DNA of 64,000 nucleotides, taken from contig JAMKCF010000004.1 in assembly GCA_023634235.1 (NCBI GenBank), positions 22,762,527 through 22,826,526 of the forward strand, in the 5' to 3' direction. Positions 1 to 11,730 of the stretch are shown in pieces. The notes under the pieces were generated by a model. The model searched no databases. It had not been told where the DNA came from and saw only the letters and a program-made list of their open reading frames with translations. Both the position numbers and the translations under genes were made by a program. The DNA comes from Pisaster brevispinus. Taxonomy: Eukaryota > Echinodermata > Asteroidea > Forcipulatida > Asteriidae. Position 1 is the stretch's first letter; each line of letters begins with the position of its first letter.

Positions 1-17
1 TGATTTTTACCTTGAGG

Positions 18-456
18 CAAAGTAGGGTCATACCTCAGGTAATGACCTCAAAAAGAAACTGTGTAATGTGTATCTGAAAGCTTACTTGTTATAAAGATGG
101 TAATGGTAGTAACCATCCTGCAAAATTGGATTGCCTGCAGTGCCCCTGTTGGTTAGAAATTTGTTAAAGCATTGTCCACAAATTTGAATCTGCAAAGATC
201 GCCTGCAGGCGATGTTTGGAATTTTAGGTGGTGTCCATTTGAATGCTGTCCTCAATACGCCCAGAGATGCAGTTGGTACCCGCTGTCACCTCGCTACAAC
301 GTGGGTGGATTCAACACTTGTTTTGCTGTTTTTCTCAATGAGTAGGCACTGCAGTCAGCTGAAACTTTCACCGGTGACTCAAGTATTATTATATCTTTCT
401 TGATAATTTTGCCTATAAATCAGCATTGCGTTTTTAAAACAAATCTGTCTTTAAAA
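18..456 (+). mobile_element. Family A MITE, copy 1 (diverged)
   Basis: The left end reads AGTAGGGTCAT. The body holds the family landmarks GGTACCCGCTGTCACCTCGC, GTGGATTCAAC and CAGCTGAAACTTTCAC, then GCCTATAAATCAGCATTGCG near the right end. The central palindrome is replaced by another short one around GCCTGCAGGC. No coding capacity. Confidence 0.75.
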
Positions 457-648
457 CCACATATACTTCACCCTCTTAAAAGCGGAGTTGTTGAGTACAA
501 TTTAAGCACTGCCACTCTGATATCATGACACCCCTCCCCAGCGCATCCCGGTGTGCGTAAATGTCAAAGAATCGACAATGTGTTAAAGGATTTTTCGTCC
601 CTTACGCTGTCGTGATTACTTTCTTTGCAAAGGTTATCTCAATCCATC

Positions 649-849
649 AGGGCCCAACTTCATAGAGCTGCTTAAGCAGAAAATAATGCTTAACAAATTA
701 TCTGCTAAGCAGAAATGAGCAGGATACCAGTCACAGGTTGTACACGTGACATGGTAGTAGCTGGTAATGTTATTCTGGTCAGCATAATATTGTTGTGCTT
801 AGCTTAGCTACTTTTTGTGCTTAAGCAGCTCTATGAAATAGAGGGCCCT
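649..849. mobile_element. Family D palindromic MITE, copy 1
   Basis: About 200 bp bounded by GGGCCCAACTTCATAGAGCT and its inverted counterpart AGCTCTATGAAATAGAGGGC. The core has GCTTAACAAATTATCTGCTAAGC and GGATACCAGTCACAGGTTGT. Non-coding. At least eight relatives occur in the window. Confidence 0.85.
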
Positions 850-923
850 TGTGCACGTGCACATTTAGGAATGAAGGCAAACTCTCAAAAGCATTTTATA
901 GTTTTCTTTACACAGCAGACTCA

Positions 924-1348
924 GGTCAGGTCATATTTTGTAATGACCCTGAAAAGAAAATTGTGTAATTTCTATCTGAAAACTTACCTGTTATAAAGAT
1001 GGTAACGGTGTAGTAAGCATCCTGCGAGATTACTTTGTCTGAAATGCCCTCGATGATTAGGAAAAAAGAGGAAGACAAATCCCATTTGAATCTGAGAAAA
1101 GATTCATGCATGAATCGTTTCTCAGATTTCTGAGGGTTGGTGTCCGCTGGTTGGTACCCGCTGCCTGATTCAACGTTCTTGTGAAAATACCTTCACTGTC
1201 TTTTTTTTTTACGGTTTTCTAATAAAATAGACACTGTATTTAGCTGTAACTTTCACACGTGACTTGTATTTAATCTTTCTTTATTATTTTGCCTCTGAAT
1301 CAGCATTACTTTGGAAAAAAAAAACCTAAATAATCTATGACCCTACAT
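924..1348 (+). mobile_element. Family A MITE, copy 2
   Basis: Contains the central palindrome around GATTCATGCATGAATC flanked by TCTGAGAAA/TTTCTCAGA, then GGTTGGTACCCGCTG and AGCTGTAACTTTCACACG, ending CTATGACCCTACA. The left half resembles copy 1 more than other copies, so the two may be a subfamily. Confidence 0.8.
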
Positions 1349-2835
1349 TAAAAACAAGGCTGTGGTAGATGACGCAATGTTTTTATCTAGTGAACCTTTA
1401 CTTGCTAAATCAGCACACAGTACATAGTCATCTCGGGAATGATAGATCTTCACCAAAGCTTTCAGCGCAAACTGAAAACAAAAATTAATTAATTTTTGTT
1501 TTCTGCACGTCCATTAATACCTAATGGTGGGTGGAAGCCTGATAATGTTGATTGTACATGTACAGGCTCATCATATTATACAAAATGTTCAAAACATACG
1601 CTTAGCTCCTAAGTTTTCTTTCTTGGTATCTTTGTGAAAATATTTGTCTTGTTGTTGAATCAAAGAGGAGGCAAATACGAGTATAACAACCCCCCCCCCC
1701 CCAGCTCAATCCACAGCTTTCGTAAGAGTGAGACAAACAATAAGACAAAGAATATGTTTTTTTATCTACCGTGACTCACGGTCTGCTTGGGTTGAGTCTA
1801 GATCCTCTTGCAGTCTCTAATCAACATAACCTTCTATTCCTTTTCTCCCAGCAGATAGCCACTGATATTTTTCAAATGTCATTACTAACTTGAGCGTATA
1901 TTTGCGCAAAACCCTAGAGGTTCCGGGGGTGGGGGGGGGGGGGGGGTCGTAAACAGCCTCGGGTAACAGACTTCATCCTGATGTCTTGTTGAAATTCTTT
2001 TTTAAAAGATCAAGTCAATCTGTAGATGTTGTCTGTAATTCTCCATAAGAAGCTGCTGATGGACGCGAAAACATTTTGATTTTGCTAAAAAAATATGTTG
2101 ACACGACGGTATAACACCCTAAGCTGAGTTGTGGTCTGCGATCGTTATCAGATTGGTAAAGTGTGCCCAATGTTTTTTTGTTCGTTTGATTTTACATGTA
2201 TACATGAAGCTGCAACTGTGTGTTTGAGAAGGAAATGATGTGAAAAATACAAGCAAATAGGGAACTATGTTCACACGTAATATACTTGTAAAATTCCAAG
2301 GGGAAGTGTTGCAAATAATGCAGTAAAATGATGGAGCACAATATTTTATTCTTAGGCTTAAACTATTTTGAATTTGCCAATGAGTATAACATCACTCTTG
2401 TAAGATTTGTTCATAAATACATGTGTACCCCCAGAAACTGTAGGGAGTCCTATTGGTTGAAAGGTGGTCACATGACCATGTTTACCTGGTATTATATGGC
2501 TGATGAAGACATAGCTGGAGCTGTATGAGAACAGTTGGCTATAGTGCATTTGGCATTCGTAGCCATATGCGTGCGGGTGCGTAAGCTTGCGCGGGGGCTA
2601 ATAAGACGTAACGCTTCTCAATGTAAAATCTATCAGTATGCACGTGGACACAGAACCATTGAGCGTCGCCTGCAATTTGACCCTTTGCGAAACAGCCTGG
2701 GGACAGAAATTGAAAAATTCAACAAAAAGATCAACTTGTTAATTACAGTTTTTCCTTTATTTCAATATTTTTTCCCAAAAAGGGCATTAATGAATGGAAA
2801 TAAATGAGTTGTGACATCTGTCTTCATCGGCCGCT
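1349..2835. other. No gene seen
   Basis: AT-rich non-coding sequence. It holds a short C-run near 1691 and a long G-run at about 1925-1946. Small open frames at 2328-2807 show no recognisable domain and lack splice-supported extension. Confidence 0.6.
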
Positions 2836-2922
2836 CAAAACCTTGCAGGGTCGTGGACCGTGCGATAAAGCACCAAGCCGAAGGCAATGTCCTTTATTGC
2901 ACAACCACGACCTTGCCGGTTT
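2836..2922. repeat. Imperfect inverted repeat
   Basis: Arms of about 32-35 bases (CAAAACC-TGCAGGGTCGTGG and its inverse CCACGACCTTGCCGGTTTG) around a 20-base loop. It looks like a very short palindromic element; no other copy was seen. Confidence 0.6.
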
Positions 2923-3110
2923 GTAATGGCCTTTGAAGACCTCATTGCCACGCTTTTATTCCCTTAATAAAACTACCACAGAGGAGATGAGTGTGGTGAA
3001 ATACTGAACTTCAACTTGTTAACAGCCTTTCGGCACAGTCGACGTGTCTGCCTGAAGCCATCCACTTCCTCAGGCCTTGATCGTCATATATCTGAAGGGA
3101 TGAGGCAACT

Positions 3111-3903
3111 TTAAAGAGGGGCTCAAAGGTCAAATTCAGTTTTGGGATGCACTCCTTGCCCAATAGACAGAGAGCTCATGAAAGCAAGTTCCTTACCTCA
3201 CATTAGAATGGTGTAAGATGCCATTTTGTTTGATACTCTTTCAGAGCAAATTTTGAAAAGTGGCGCCATCAGACAGCAAAAACACTTGGGTCTGTACATT
3301 CCAAGGGGGGAATTTTTGCGCTAATCAAACGACCAATTACAATGCCGTTTTGGTTGGATATCATCATTATTTAGGAGTCAACCAAATATTTTCTGTACAA
3401 AAATGTACAGACCACAGTGTTCTTGGGCGTTTTTTGTCAAAACTGTGGGGCATTCTGGACCAAAGTTTGTTGATGTTTGGCCGAAGCACGCTAGATTGAA
3501 ACAACATCTTCAGAATGTTTTCTACGTGGTGTTTATCTTGGTTTGAAAAGCTCTACTGTGCAGTCTGGAGCATTCTTTATGGTTTTCTCTCAAATTTGTT
3601 GAGAATTTTTTTAACAATGTTTTTTGCATATCAGCTGAAATTTGCATGTATCAGCCAAAATTGGCGCGTATCGGCACGTGATTCGCGCGTATCAGCCCTA
3701 TATGCTAGCTTGTATATATTTGAAACGTCTTCAAATGTTTTTTGGATTTTGACGAACATTGCACTTGAAGGGTATCAAACACAGCGTCGTTTGACATCGT
3801 TTGAATCTGCGGTTAGAGACTAGCAATGTTTTTTTTCATAAGGACTCCATTGGAAAATGAGTGGACCACAAAACCGAATTAGACCTTGGAGGCCCTCTTT
3901 GAA
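3111..3903. mobile_element. Family G MITE with a family H insertion
   Basis: The left end AAAGAGGGGCTCAAAGGTCA and right end GACCTTGGAGGCCCTCTTT are inverted. The interior matches the G copies at 37501 and 44468: GATGCACTC--T-CCCAATAG, GTGTAAGATGCCATTTT-TTGATACTCTTTCAGAG, and GCACTTGAAGGGTATCAAAC. The normal 510 bp is stretched to about 790 by the H insertion. Confidence 0.8.
3431..3718 (+). mobile_element. Family H element nested in family G
   Basis: Matches the other H copies: GGGGCATTCTGGACCAAAGT, GAATGTTTTCTACGTGGTGT, TTATCTTGGTTTGAAAAGC, GGAGCATTCT and a 3' end rich in TATCAGC / TATCGGC. Family G sequence continues on both sides, so H inserted later. Confidence 0.75.
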
Positions 3904-4185
3904 CCTCAAGAAGGGCATTTAGAATTTCTAGTGAACTATTTTTAAGGGACGTCGTTACGAATGACACAAGTCTTAAGAACTACTTGCAGTCATACATGTA
4001 CATGAACACTCTCCCTTTAGTCAAGCATTTCTTCCTGTTTTCATCAGTGTGCGTGTAAGTGTTTTCCTCACGGAAAGAATGCAAAGAGGAAATGTTCAGT
4101 TTTGAAAAAAGTATCGAAGTCGTTTTCCTTAACTTTATAAACTAAAGATATACACATGGACAAGCAGGTTATTTATTTTCCTTCA

Positions 4186-4655
4186 AAGTAGGGCCATAGA
4201 TTGTTTTTTTTTTTTAACGTAATAATGTTTCATAGGCAAAGTTATAAAGGCAAAGTTATAAAGAAAGATACAATAAAGGTCACATGTGAAAGTTTCAGCT
4301 AAATATAGTGTCTACATGCTGAGAAAACAGCAACAAAACTGTAACCATATTTTCACAAGAATGTTGAATCCATCCACGTTAAGCAAGGTGACATTCGGTA
4401 CCAACGGCATCTCTGGCTGCAGCATTCGCGACCGAGAAATAATTCGCGACCGGACACCAACCCTCAGAAATCTGAGAAACGATTCACGCATGAATCGTTT
4501 CTCTGATGCAAATGTTTTGGGGTGAAAAATTATCCGAGCCATATTACCTCGAAGGGAGTCAAAATGGTTGGTACTATCAACAGCTGCAGTGCTTCTCACC
4601 AAGTACGTTTTGATGGTCATCAATGTTTTGGGAGTATTTATGACCCTACCTTTAA
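4186..4655 (-). mobile_element. Family A MITE, copy 3
   Basis: A reverse-oriented full copy: AAGTAGGGCCATAGATTG at the left, TATGACCCTACCTTTAA at the right, and the palindrome AAACGATTCACGCATGAATC in the middle. A 153-codon open frame on the minus strand is a by-product of this element. Confidence 0.85.
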
Positions 4656-5655
4656 CCACTCTTAGCTGTGAGTTTTTCCCCGATAGTTTTTTAGACGTGA
4701 CTGTGAACATGATGAAGGGAACATTGGCTGAGCTATCACGTTTCTCGCTAACGTAACCATGATCATGTACCACACAACGACGTCATCATCCTTCGTAGCC
4801 GTGGGGGACATTTCAGTGAATGGTCCTGCTGAGACTGCCTTGATAGTCAGGAAATCACCTCAGTGCTCTGTCTTGGCTTTTTATTGATTCCGTAGCGGTT
4901 ACTTACTCTCTCTCTCTTGCTCTAGTTTTTTTTTCTTCCTTTTTTTCCCCACGATACTGTCTGGTGTTGTAAGAGGAATTTCCACTCGATGTTCGAGAAC
5001 ACGGTGTCGAGAAATAATTGCATTTGGTGTCTGTGATTGAAATGTCCACTTTCGGTGTGATTGTCCGCGTGTACGTGATGCCGTTCCGTAACAAAAATGC
5101 TTTTTTGTTTGGCCGGGTTGAGGTCTTTGATGTGTTTCAGTTGTGAGAATGAGAAAGATGAAAAGCAATATATCTTTACGCTCTGTACATAGAGGTTATG
5201 ATGGTTCCCCGCCAACTCGCAGCATGCAATTTAGAATGAAAAAAAAAAAAAAAAAAAAGCAATTTCATTTTCAACATAATTTGACCATGGAAAGAGTTTC
5301 TAACAGATTAAGGAGAAGAAAAAAAAAACAAGCAAGAAAATTGCAGAGGTAATTACTTATGGTAGACATAATGGTTAAGTTCAATCAGGAATCATATGGA
5401 AACGGGTTTATTCAACTGTATGATTCAATCAAACACTGTTACAAATTATAATTTGGAGTGGTCGGGCAGAGAGTGAAATTATTATTATTATTATTTTTCT
5501 AGATCACTCTTTTGTGTGTGTATGCAAACAGACTCAGATGAGAATTGTGTCATCGTGCATTTCTGTATGTTAGAAAATTGATTTGTTAATTTTCAGAACC
5601 AGTCGTCACACAAATGTTTTTTATTTAATTTTTTATAAAAAAAAAATTAAAAAAG
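4656..5655. other. No gene seen; A-rich tracts
   Basis: Non-coding. A run of about 20 A at 5239-5258 and a CTCTCTCTCTTGCTC tract near 4907. Overlapping small frames at 4899-5352 translate to low-complexity lysine-rich peptides only. Confidence 0.6.
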
Positions 5656-6010
5656 ATATTGCCTAACATCACAAGGCTCGGCGACCACTTCAAGGTGAGG
5701 GCTACTCTTAACTGATTTGGGCTGTCGACCCAAATCAACTGTCACCAGGGGCACGTTGCCACCTACTCCCGGGGCTGAATCAGGGTTACCCCCTTCACAG
5801 TCCTTAAGGATGTAGGCATGAGTATCATCCACTAGGAGCCTGACTGGTAGAGCAAAATGCACTACATTCCCAACTTTTTACGAAACAATTACGGTTAAGT
5901 GCCTTGCTGTAAGGGCACAAGTGTCATGACCGGGATTTGAACCCACACTCTGCTGCTGAGAATACCAGAGCTTGGGTCCGATGAACTAAACCGCTCAATC
6001 ACGACACGCC
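5656..6010 (-). mobile_element. SINE-I variant with a different body, reverse
   Basis: The right part, 5880-6010, is the reversed tRNA-like head: GGATTTGAACCCACACTCTG is the B box side, and the end CCGCTCAATCACGACACGCC the 5' end. The body at 5656-5880 (CCTAACATCACAAGGCTCGG onward) does not match the common SINE-I body at 43929 or 47565, so it is a second SINE sharing the head. Confidence 0.7.
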
Positions 6011-6807
6011 ATGTATGTTATGAAAACATACCTACCCGTATGCCCGTATGGTCTGACTGCTCATGCTGATTTTTAAAAAATGATTTTGAAGTACATGGAA
6101 ATGGTTAAGACCTTTCTTTTGCGCAGTCACAGTTGCGAGTTTTGCCAACCTTGGTTGGGAAAAAGTACAAGCAGCCTTCACTGACAAAAAATACAACAAT
6201 TTATTATTTAATAAACAATAATGCTATCAATTTACCCATACCACTGATAAACCAGTTGCGTTACCCAAAACAAAAAGTGTGTACATTCTTCATAAAAAAA
6301 TAGAGGTCTTTTGGTTTTTTTTTTTTAACGGTGACCCGATAATACATTTTGTGATGCTTCAGGTGGCAGGAGAAATTTCAGACTTCTATCAATGAAATCT
6401 AAACTCCAGGGGTTACCAAAAGGTGGAAATGCCATCATTTCAACATACCTCCTAATATTTGGATCCTAGTTTCAGACTTTGTTGTCAGCAATGACTCATC
6501 CCCCTGAAAATGTGGGTAAATGTTTATAATTACTTGTAAAAGAGGATTAGTACATACATTTTTTTAAGCCATAGACTCTTGATACCAACCAAAGACAGCT
6601 TAGACCTGTGTCTTTGAACAGCCATCTTGTGTTTTGACCATACAGAAGTAATGTAATCGAAGCGAGGCTGGAAGGTTAAATAGTCTGGCCCCTTTATTGT
6701 AGAGTGAAAATGTGTATTCAGGAGTCTAGTTACTGTACCACATGTATGCAAAGTTGATTACAACCCTTTCTCTTTGGGGTGATTTATTAGGATCCTTTCT
6801 CACTCCA

Positions 6808-7026
6808 ACAAAATCCAACACCATATGGTAAGTCAACACCTAAACTGTTGGACTCTGATTATGGTGGTATGCCTGATCCCATGTAAAGCATGGTCAGTTT
6901 ACTAGTGCAGTCCTCAGTCCAACACCATACAGTAACTCAACACCCAAACTGTTGGACTCTGATTATGGTCGTATGCCTAATCCCATGTAAAGCCTAGTCA
7001 GTTTACTAGTGCAATCATCAGTCCAG
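6808..7026. repeat. Two-copy 104-bp tandem repeat
   Basis: CCAACACCATA at 6815 recurs at 6919, followed in both units by CTGTTGGACTCTGATTATGG and GTTTACTAGTGCA. The two copies differ at only a few positions. Confidence 0.85.
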
Positions 7027-7453
7027 AATCAATCAAAACATGCAGTTGGATTTTGAAGGATCTTGGATCGTTAGGGTTAAAAAAGGAGATTGATGAGGAC
7101 ATTTTAAAAAGTTACATCATGCACACAAATTTACCTGTACACAGTTTAAAAAAGCGCCCTCTAATGGTGCGTTGCACAAGCTGACACAGCTGCCTCATGC
7201 TCATTAGTTGACACGCTCCAGTTAAAACGTTGTATCACACCATCTTGGCTAGGAGCTGGTGCCTCACTTGTATTCCAAGGCCGCTCACTGATAGATAGAC
7301 TGCTTTGTGGCATTCTCCACTGAACTATCTCCGAGTTGAAGGGGCTTGAGTTGTACGTAGAAGTACATGACATTACAGATCCGCAATCGGTCTCATGCGC
7401 AGAGACGGTTTGTCTTTAGATCAGGCATGTGATTCCTCATGCAATATTTTTCC

Positions 7454-7831
7454 CTTAAGGCAAAGTATACCTTTGGTTTTTGGAACCGTTCAATTGTTTT
7501 AGTCCTACCTAAATGTAGTATATAATAAAACTACCCTATGAAAGTTTCATTTCAAAAGGTGGTAGCGTTTTTGAGATATCGACGAAAATCTGGAGTGGTT
7601 ATGTTCATGCAGGAAAAATAATCCACAATCTGAGAAATGTTTCTGACAGTAACGTTTCTCAGATTCCATTTTGGGGAATATAAATACCTTTTTCCATTAC
7701 CCCATTACTTCAAAGTGAAATGATTCTGAAAATGCTTTATACTATCGAAAGCTGCTGTACTTCTAACCAAGTAAGTTTTGATTGCAATTCATTTTAAGAG
7801 TGATTACCAAACGTATATCTTCCCTTTTAAC
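7454..7831 (+). mobile_element. Family B MITE, copy 1
   Basis: Starts TTAAGGCAAAGTATACCTTT and ends ACCAAACGTATATCTTCCC-TTTTAA. Its centre is a palindrome of AATCTGAGAAA and TTTCTCAGATT arms around CTGACAG. It shares CAAAGCTGCTGTACTTCTAACC-like sequence with family A. Confidence 0.85.
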
Positions 7832-8280
7832 AGTGTTCTGCTGGCCAATTGCTAGTTAAAACACCTGAGGTCCAGTCAAAATTACCTCTAAGTGGTCTGG
7901 CTGACTAGTTCAGTGTTAAAAAGCATCCATAAAAGCTCTATTTAATATGAACCATGGACCACCAGTGAAAGTTACGGGGCAAACCCTGTCAGGATTTTTC
8001 CTAATCAATTTTCTTGGCAGAAGTAAAGCAGTCACCAAAGGGAGAAAGAAATAGTTCATGTTTAGTATAAGTGTGTAGTTTTGTATTTCTGGTGATGCAC
8101 AGAGTCTTTGAACTCCAGAGTAGTAACATCTGAGCGTGACACCAGGTTGTCTGCTTGTTCTCACCCACACTCTTGCTTTGCTGAGATGAAGAACAAAGAG
8201 CCATTCCAACAGCTTTGTTCCCACGTACTGCACCTCTTTGCAACTCCTTGCCTGGTGCATGTTTCCCTCCATCCTACAAT
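7832..8280. repeat. Dispersed repeat fragments
   Basis: GTTCAGTGTTAAAAAGCATC and flanks recur at about 25905-26060. GGAGAAAGAAATAGTTCA and CACAGAGTCTTTGAA recur, diverged, near 51220-51290. The minus-strand open frames here lie in this repeat and show no known domain. Confidence 0.5.
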
Positions 8281-9077
8281 GTAGACTGTTTTTAAGAGGA
8301 ATATCAATTCCTACCTTCAGCTCCCTTGACGTATTTTCATCTTAAATATTATCTTCTTGTAGCCCCCTTACCAAGAGTGGCTTTTAGCCTGGTTGGGGCG
8401 AACTTGCATAACATTGTTGGGTTTTTTTGTTGTTTTTTTTCCCTTTCCTTTTTTCCCTTCTTTTTTAATCTGGGAAGTTCTGGCTTTAGAATAAGGGAGA
8501 ATCCAGGCCATTTTCAGGAACTTTCACTGCAAGCTTGAAATATCATCCCTGTTAAGTTGGAATGGATTTGAAAGTGTCAAATACATATAATTCCCATCTT
8601 ACTGTCTCTCAACAAACACACCATACAACCGTCCTGGGAATTTTTTTTGTTATCAAACTCTGGTAAACAATGAAAAACCTGGTTGTAGAAATTTGGGCAT
8701 GATTGGCAAATGGGTTTCTGCAAAAATAAGCATCCTTGACCCTAGATTTTATTTCAATGTTATTTGTATTATATGAAAATTGAAATTGTATGTGTAACAA
8801 GTTGATGTGGGTATATTTAGTTTCAAGGTTTCGGTCGAATGAATAGAATTTAAAAGGAAGATTTGATTTCATAGAAAAATAATAGTCTTCGTTGGAATTG
8901 TTTTCTCATTTTTCGATCCGAGACTTGTACAGTAGTGTCTTTATGGGATAATGACTAAATCAAGTATAAAACTTATTTAGAAAAGACGTGACTCCCAACA
9001 AGACCATTGCCACATCATAAACGTCAAGTAAAATAGTAGTACTATTGATGCTTCTAGACTACATGTTGAGGGAGTTT
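8281..9077. other. No gene seen
   Basis: AT-rich sequence with T-runs. No repeat family or coding signal recognised. Confidence 0.5.
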
Positions 9078-9419
9078 AAGGCCTTTTCACACTACCTCCA
9101 TTTCGAACCGCGTTAAAACCTACCCGGGTCCTCTCCGGTTCAGCCTCGCTTCTTTTCGACACGGATCAGAGATAAGCAACATTCACACTGGTCTTTACGT
9201 GAACCGGCTAATGTGTGAACCGTATAACGAAAAATGCAATTTCGATCCGGATTGAGATTTTCAACCCTGGTCCCTGCCAGGGTTGATTTCTATCCGGCTA
9301 GAGCATGCTACCCTGATCGGAGGCAGGTTGAAATTTTTACAGTGTGAAACGGGGTGAACAAAATCTCTGGTTCGGAACTGGTTCCGACCCTGAGATTTTG
9401 GACAGTGTGAAAAGGCCTT
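9078..9419. mobile_element. MITE with AAGGCCTTTTCACACT ends
   Basis: About 340 bp with perfect 16-bp inverted ends (AAGGCCTTTTCACACT / AGTGTGAAAAGGCCTT). The inside is more GC-rich than the flanks and contains further short inverted pairs. Only one full copy seen; CAGTGTGAAAGAGGCTTAA near 45113 may be a relative. Confidence 0.85.
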
Positions 9420-9520
9420 TAGTTTGTAACACTCACATGCAGACTGCAAGCTTTTAAGCACTTAAAATACTTTGGGATTACTCAAAAACACACATCTGTA
9501 TGTGTGCACACACGTTGTAT

Positions 9521-9911
9521 TAAAGGTATTGTACAGGATCGGTAGAGCCGACAAAATAGTCGCAGGCAGTGTTCGTGTTTTGTGTGATCAACCACATAAA
9601 TAACAAAACTGTGAGAATTTGGGCGTATTCCGTTGTGTGAGCCAGGAAAAAATTATGAAAAACTATGCACAATATCCAGCATGTACATAAACACATTGTC
9701 CTTAATTTTGGTTGTAACAACCGAAATCAGCTGTTGTGGTTTATATTTTTTATGTTTTCAGATACAGTTTTCTTGAATATGATTTCATTTCAGAGGGAAA
9801 TATTTCACCCCCAAAAAAGTTTTAGAGTGAACGTCATAATCAGTAAGCTTTCAGACGAGAAAATTTAAACAATGATGTTTTTTATTCTTAACAATCCTGT
9901 ACAAGCATACT
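9521..9911 (+). mobile_element. Family C MITE, copy 1
   Basis: Starts TAAAGGTATTGTACAGGATC and ends AACAATCCTGTACAAGC. Landmarks are GTGTGATCAACCACA, GATACAGTTTTCTTGAATAT and GAGGGAAATATTTCAC. Non-coding. Confidence 0.8.
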
Positions 9912-10929
9912 TAGGTTTTCTTGTTTATAAGCAATGTTTTATATTTCTCAGATAATGAATATTTTATATTCCATAAGGGAAAAACACTTATAATCAACAA
10001 ATTTCCCTTTATTCTCATTGGAGAAAAACCTTTGTTGAATTAAAGTGATTTGTGTAGACCTTCAAGACACATAACCAGTAACGAATGTTTGATGTAAATA
10101 TGTGCACCCTTGTGCTTGTCCGACATGACCCCAGAGTCACTGGCCGATGTAACAATGTCACCCAGAGGGACAGAGGCGTCTCTATACTTGATAAAAAAAA
10201 CATTGGGTCGATTCATCCAGCTCAACGTGCTGACTATCTCATCAGCATCGAGGAAGGACCTCCAGCTTAGGTCTCACTGACGGCGAGACATTTGTGCATG
10301 CAGATGCAGTGTCTGCGGGGGGGGGGGGGGGGGGGGGGGGGTGCTTTCCCATGTTGGAGGAGGGTTGATGCATTGGTCTCGCCGTGGGGGGTCTTCCCAT
10401 GACGTCACCGGCAAGCTGATGACATGTAGTCCAGTGTTACATTCCTGTGGTGTCGCTGAATGGTCCGGGGGACCGGTGAAGTTGTGTCGCTGGAAGAGAT
10501 TCAGCCATCTGTTGTTAATACACATTCATGTTGAATCTAGGTCAATCAAATGTTAGCCTGACGTTGTGATAGACTGTTATTGAATAGTTATGACACATTA
10601 AAATGGATAGCTTCTTGTGAAGTACTGGTTCTGCTGGAAGTCAGGCCTGTTAATGATTATGCAAAGTTTGGTTGAAAGTGTAAACATCTGCTTGTTGCCT
10701 CCTTGCATCTAGGTGGATGTATTCATTAACGATGATGTGTAAAAGATAACAGTCTTCTAAGGGTAGCATTTAGCTGTGTTTCAGACTGCTGGTGAATGCG
10801 TGGTCACAATCAGGTAGACTTTGATTCATGCAGTATGCGCTTTTCCAACAGTGAAGTTGAGCCAACCCTCAAGGAATGAATGAACATTGAATGTGGATAC
10901 ATTTGTATGCCTGATGGAAGCAGGATCGT
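9912..10929. other. No gene seen; 25-base G run
   Basis: Contains an uninterrupted run of about 25 G at 10317-10341. The stretch at 10085-10300 is less AT-rich than its surroundings and belongs to no repeat seen here, but its small frames show no recognisable protein. Confidence 0.5.
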
Positions 10930-11580
10930 CGCAGGTTTCCCACGGTTTTATCTGACTTCCATGGGCGATTGTTGTAGCAGACTTCTATTGTTGCAGGCGT
11001 CCATTCTTGATTTCAGATGACTTCCCTTTATGATTGTAGCAGACTTCCTGTGCCTGACTGTAGCAGACTTCCATTGAAGATTGTTGTAGTAGTAAACTTC
11101 CGTTGTTGCAGGCTTCCATTCATGATTTAAGAAGACTTCCTTTTATGATTGTAGCGGACTTCCAATGTGCAGACTTCCATTCATTATTGAAGAAGACCTC
11201 CTTTTGTGGTTGTAGCAGACATTCTGTGCATGATTGTAGCAGACTTCTGTTGACAGTGCTGACTTCCATGCATGATTCTTGGAGACTTCCATTAAGGAAT
11301 TTTGTATTAGTAGACTTCCGTTGTTGCAGACTTCCACATATGATTTAAGAAGACTTCCTTTTATGCTTGCAGCAGACTTTCATTCACTATTTAAGAAGAC
11401 TTTCTAATGTGATTGTAGCAGACTTCCGTTTGCATTGCAGATTTCCGTGTATGATTTTAGGAGACTTCTAGTTATGATGGTGTAAGAAGTCATTTGTTGC
11501 AGACTTCCATCCATGAGTTTAGAAGACTTCCTTTACGATTGTAGCCGGTTTCCACACTCATTTGTAGCAGACTTCCACAC
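10930..11580 (+). repeat. Degenerate GTAGCAGACTTCC tandem repeat
   Basis: About twenty copies of a GACTTCC core, many within GATTGTAGCAGACTTCC, spaced roughly 25-60 bases, alternating with GTTGTTGCAG and TTCATGATT-AGAAGACTTCC variants. It ends about 150 bases before the first kinase exon found. Confidence 0.85.
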
Positions 11581-11730
11581 TGGATTAGGACAGCCTAGTA
11601 CCATCCGGGTTTGAAAGAGTCCTCTCATTATGGTAATCAATTAAATCATTCGAATCAAGCACCCTCAGCTTACAGAACCAGAACCGAATAATATGCTTGA
11701 ATGTATTTTCTCCATCTTTCCCATTTACAG

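Noticed and set aside
4312..4773. 153-codon minus-strand frame
   Set aside because: Lies almost wholly in a family A MITE; the corresponding frames in other copies are broken.
7916..8272. 118-codon minus-strand frame
   Set aside because: Covers dispersed repeat sequence also seen near 25905 and 51220, without frame conservation.
10930..11580. CRISPR-like regularly spaced repeat
   Set aside because: Unit length and spacing are irregular, the context is a eukaryotic intron or flank, and no cas gene is present.
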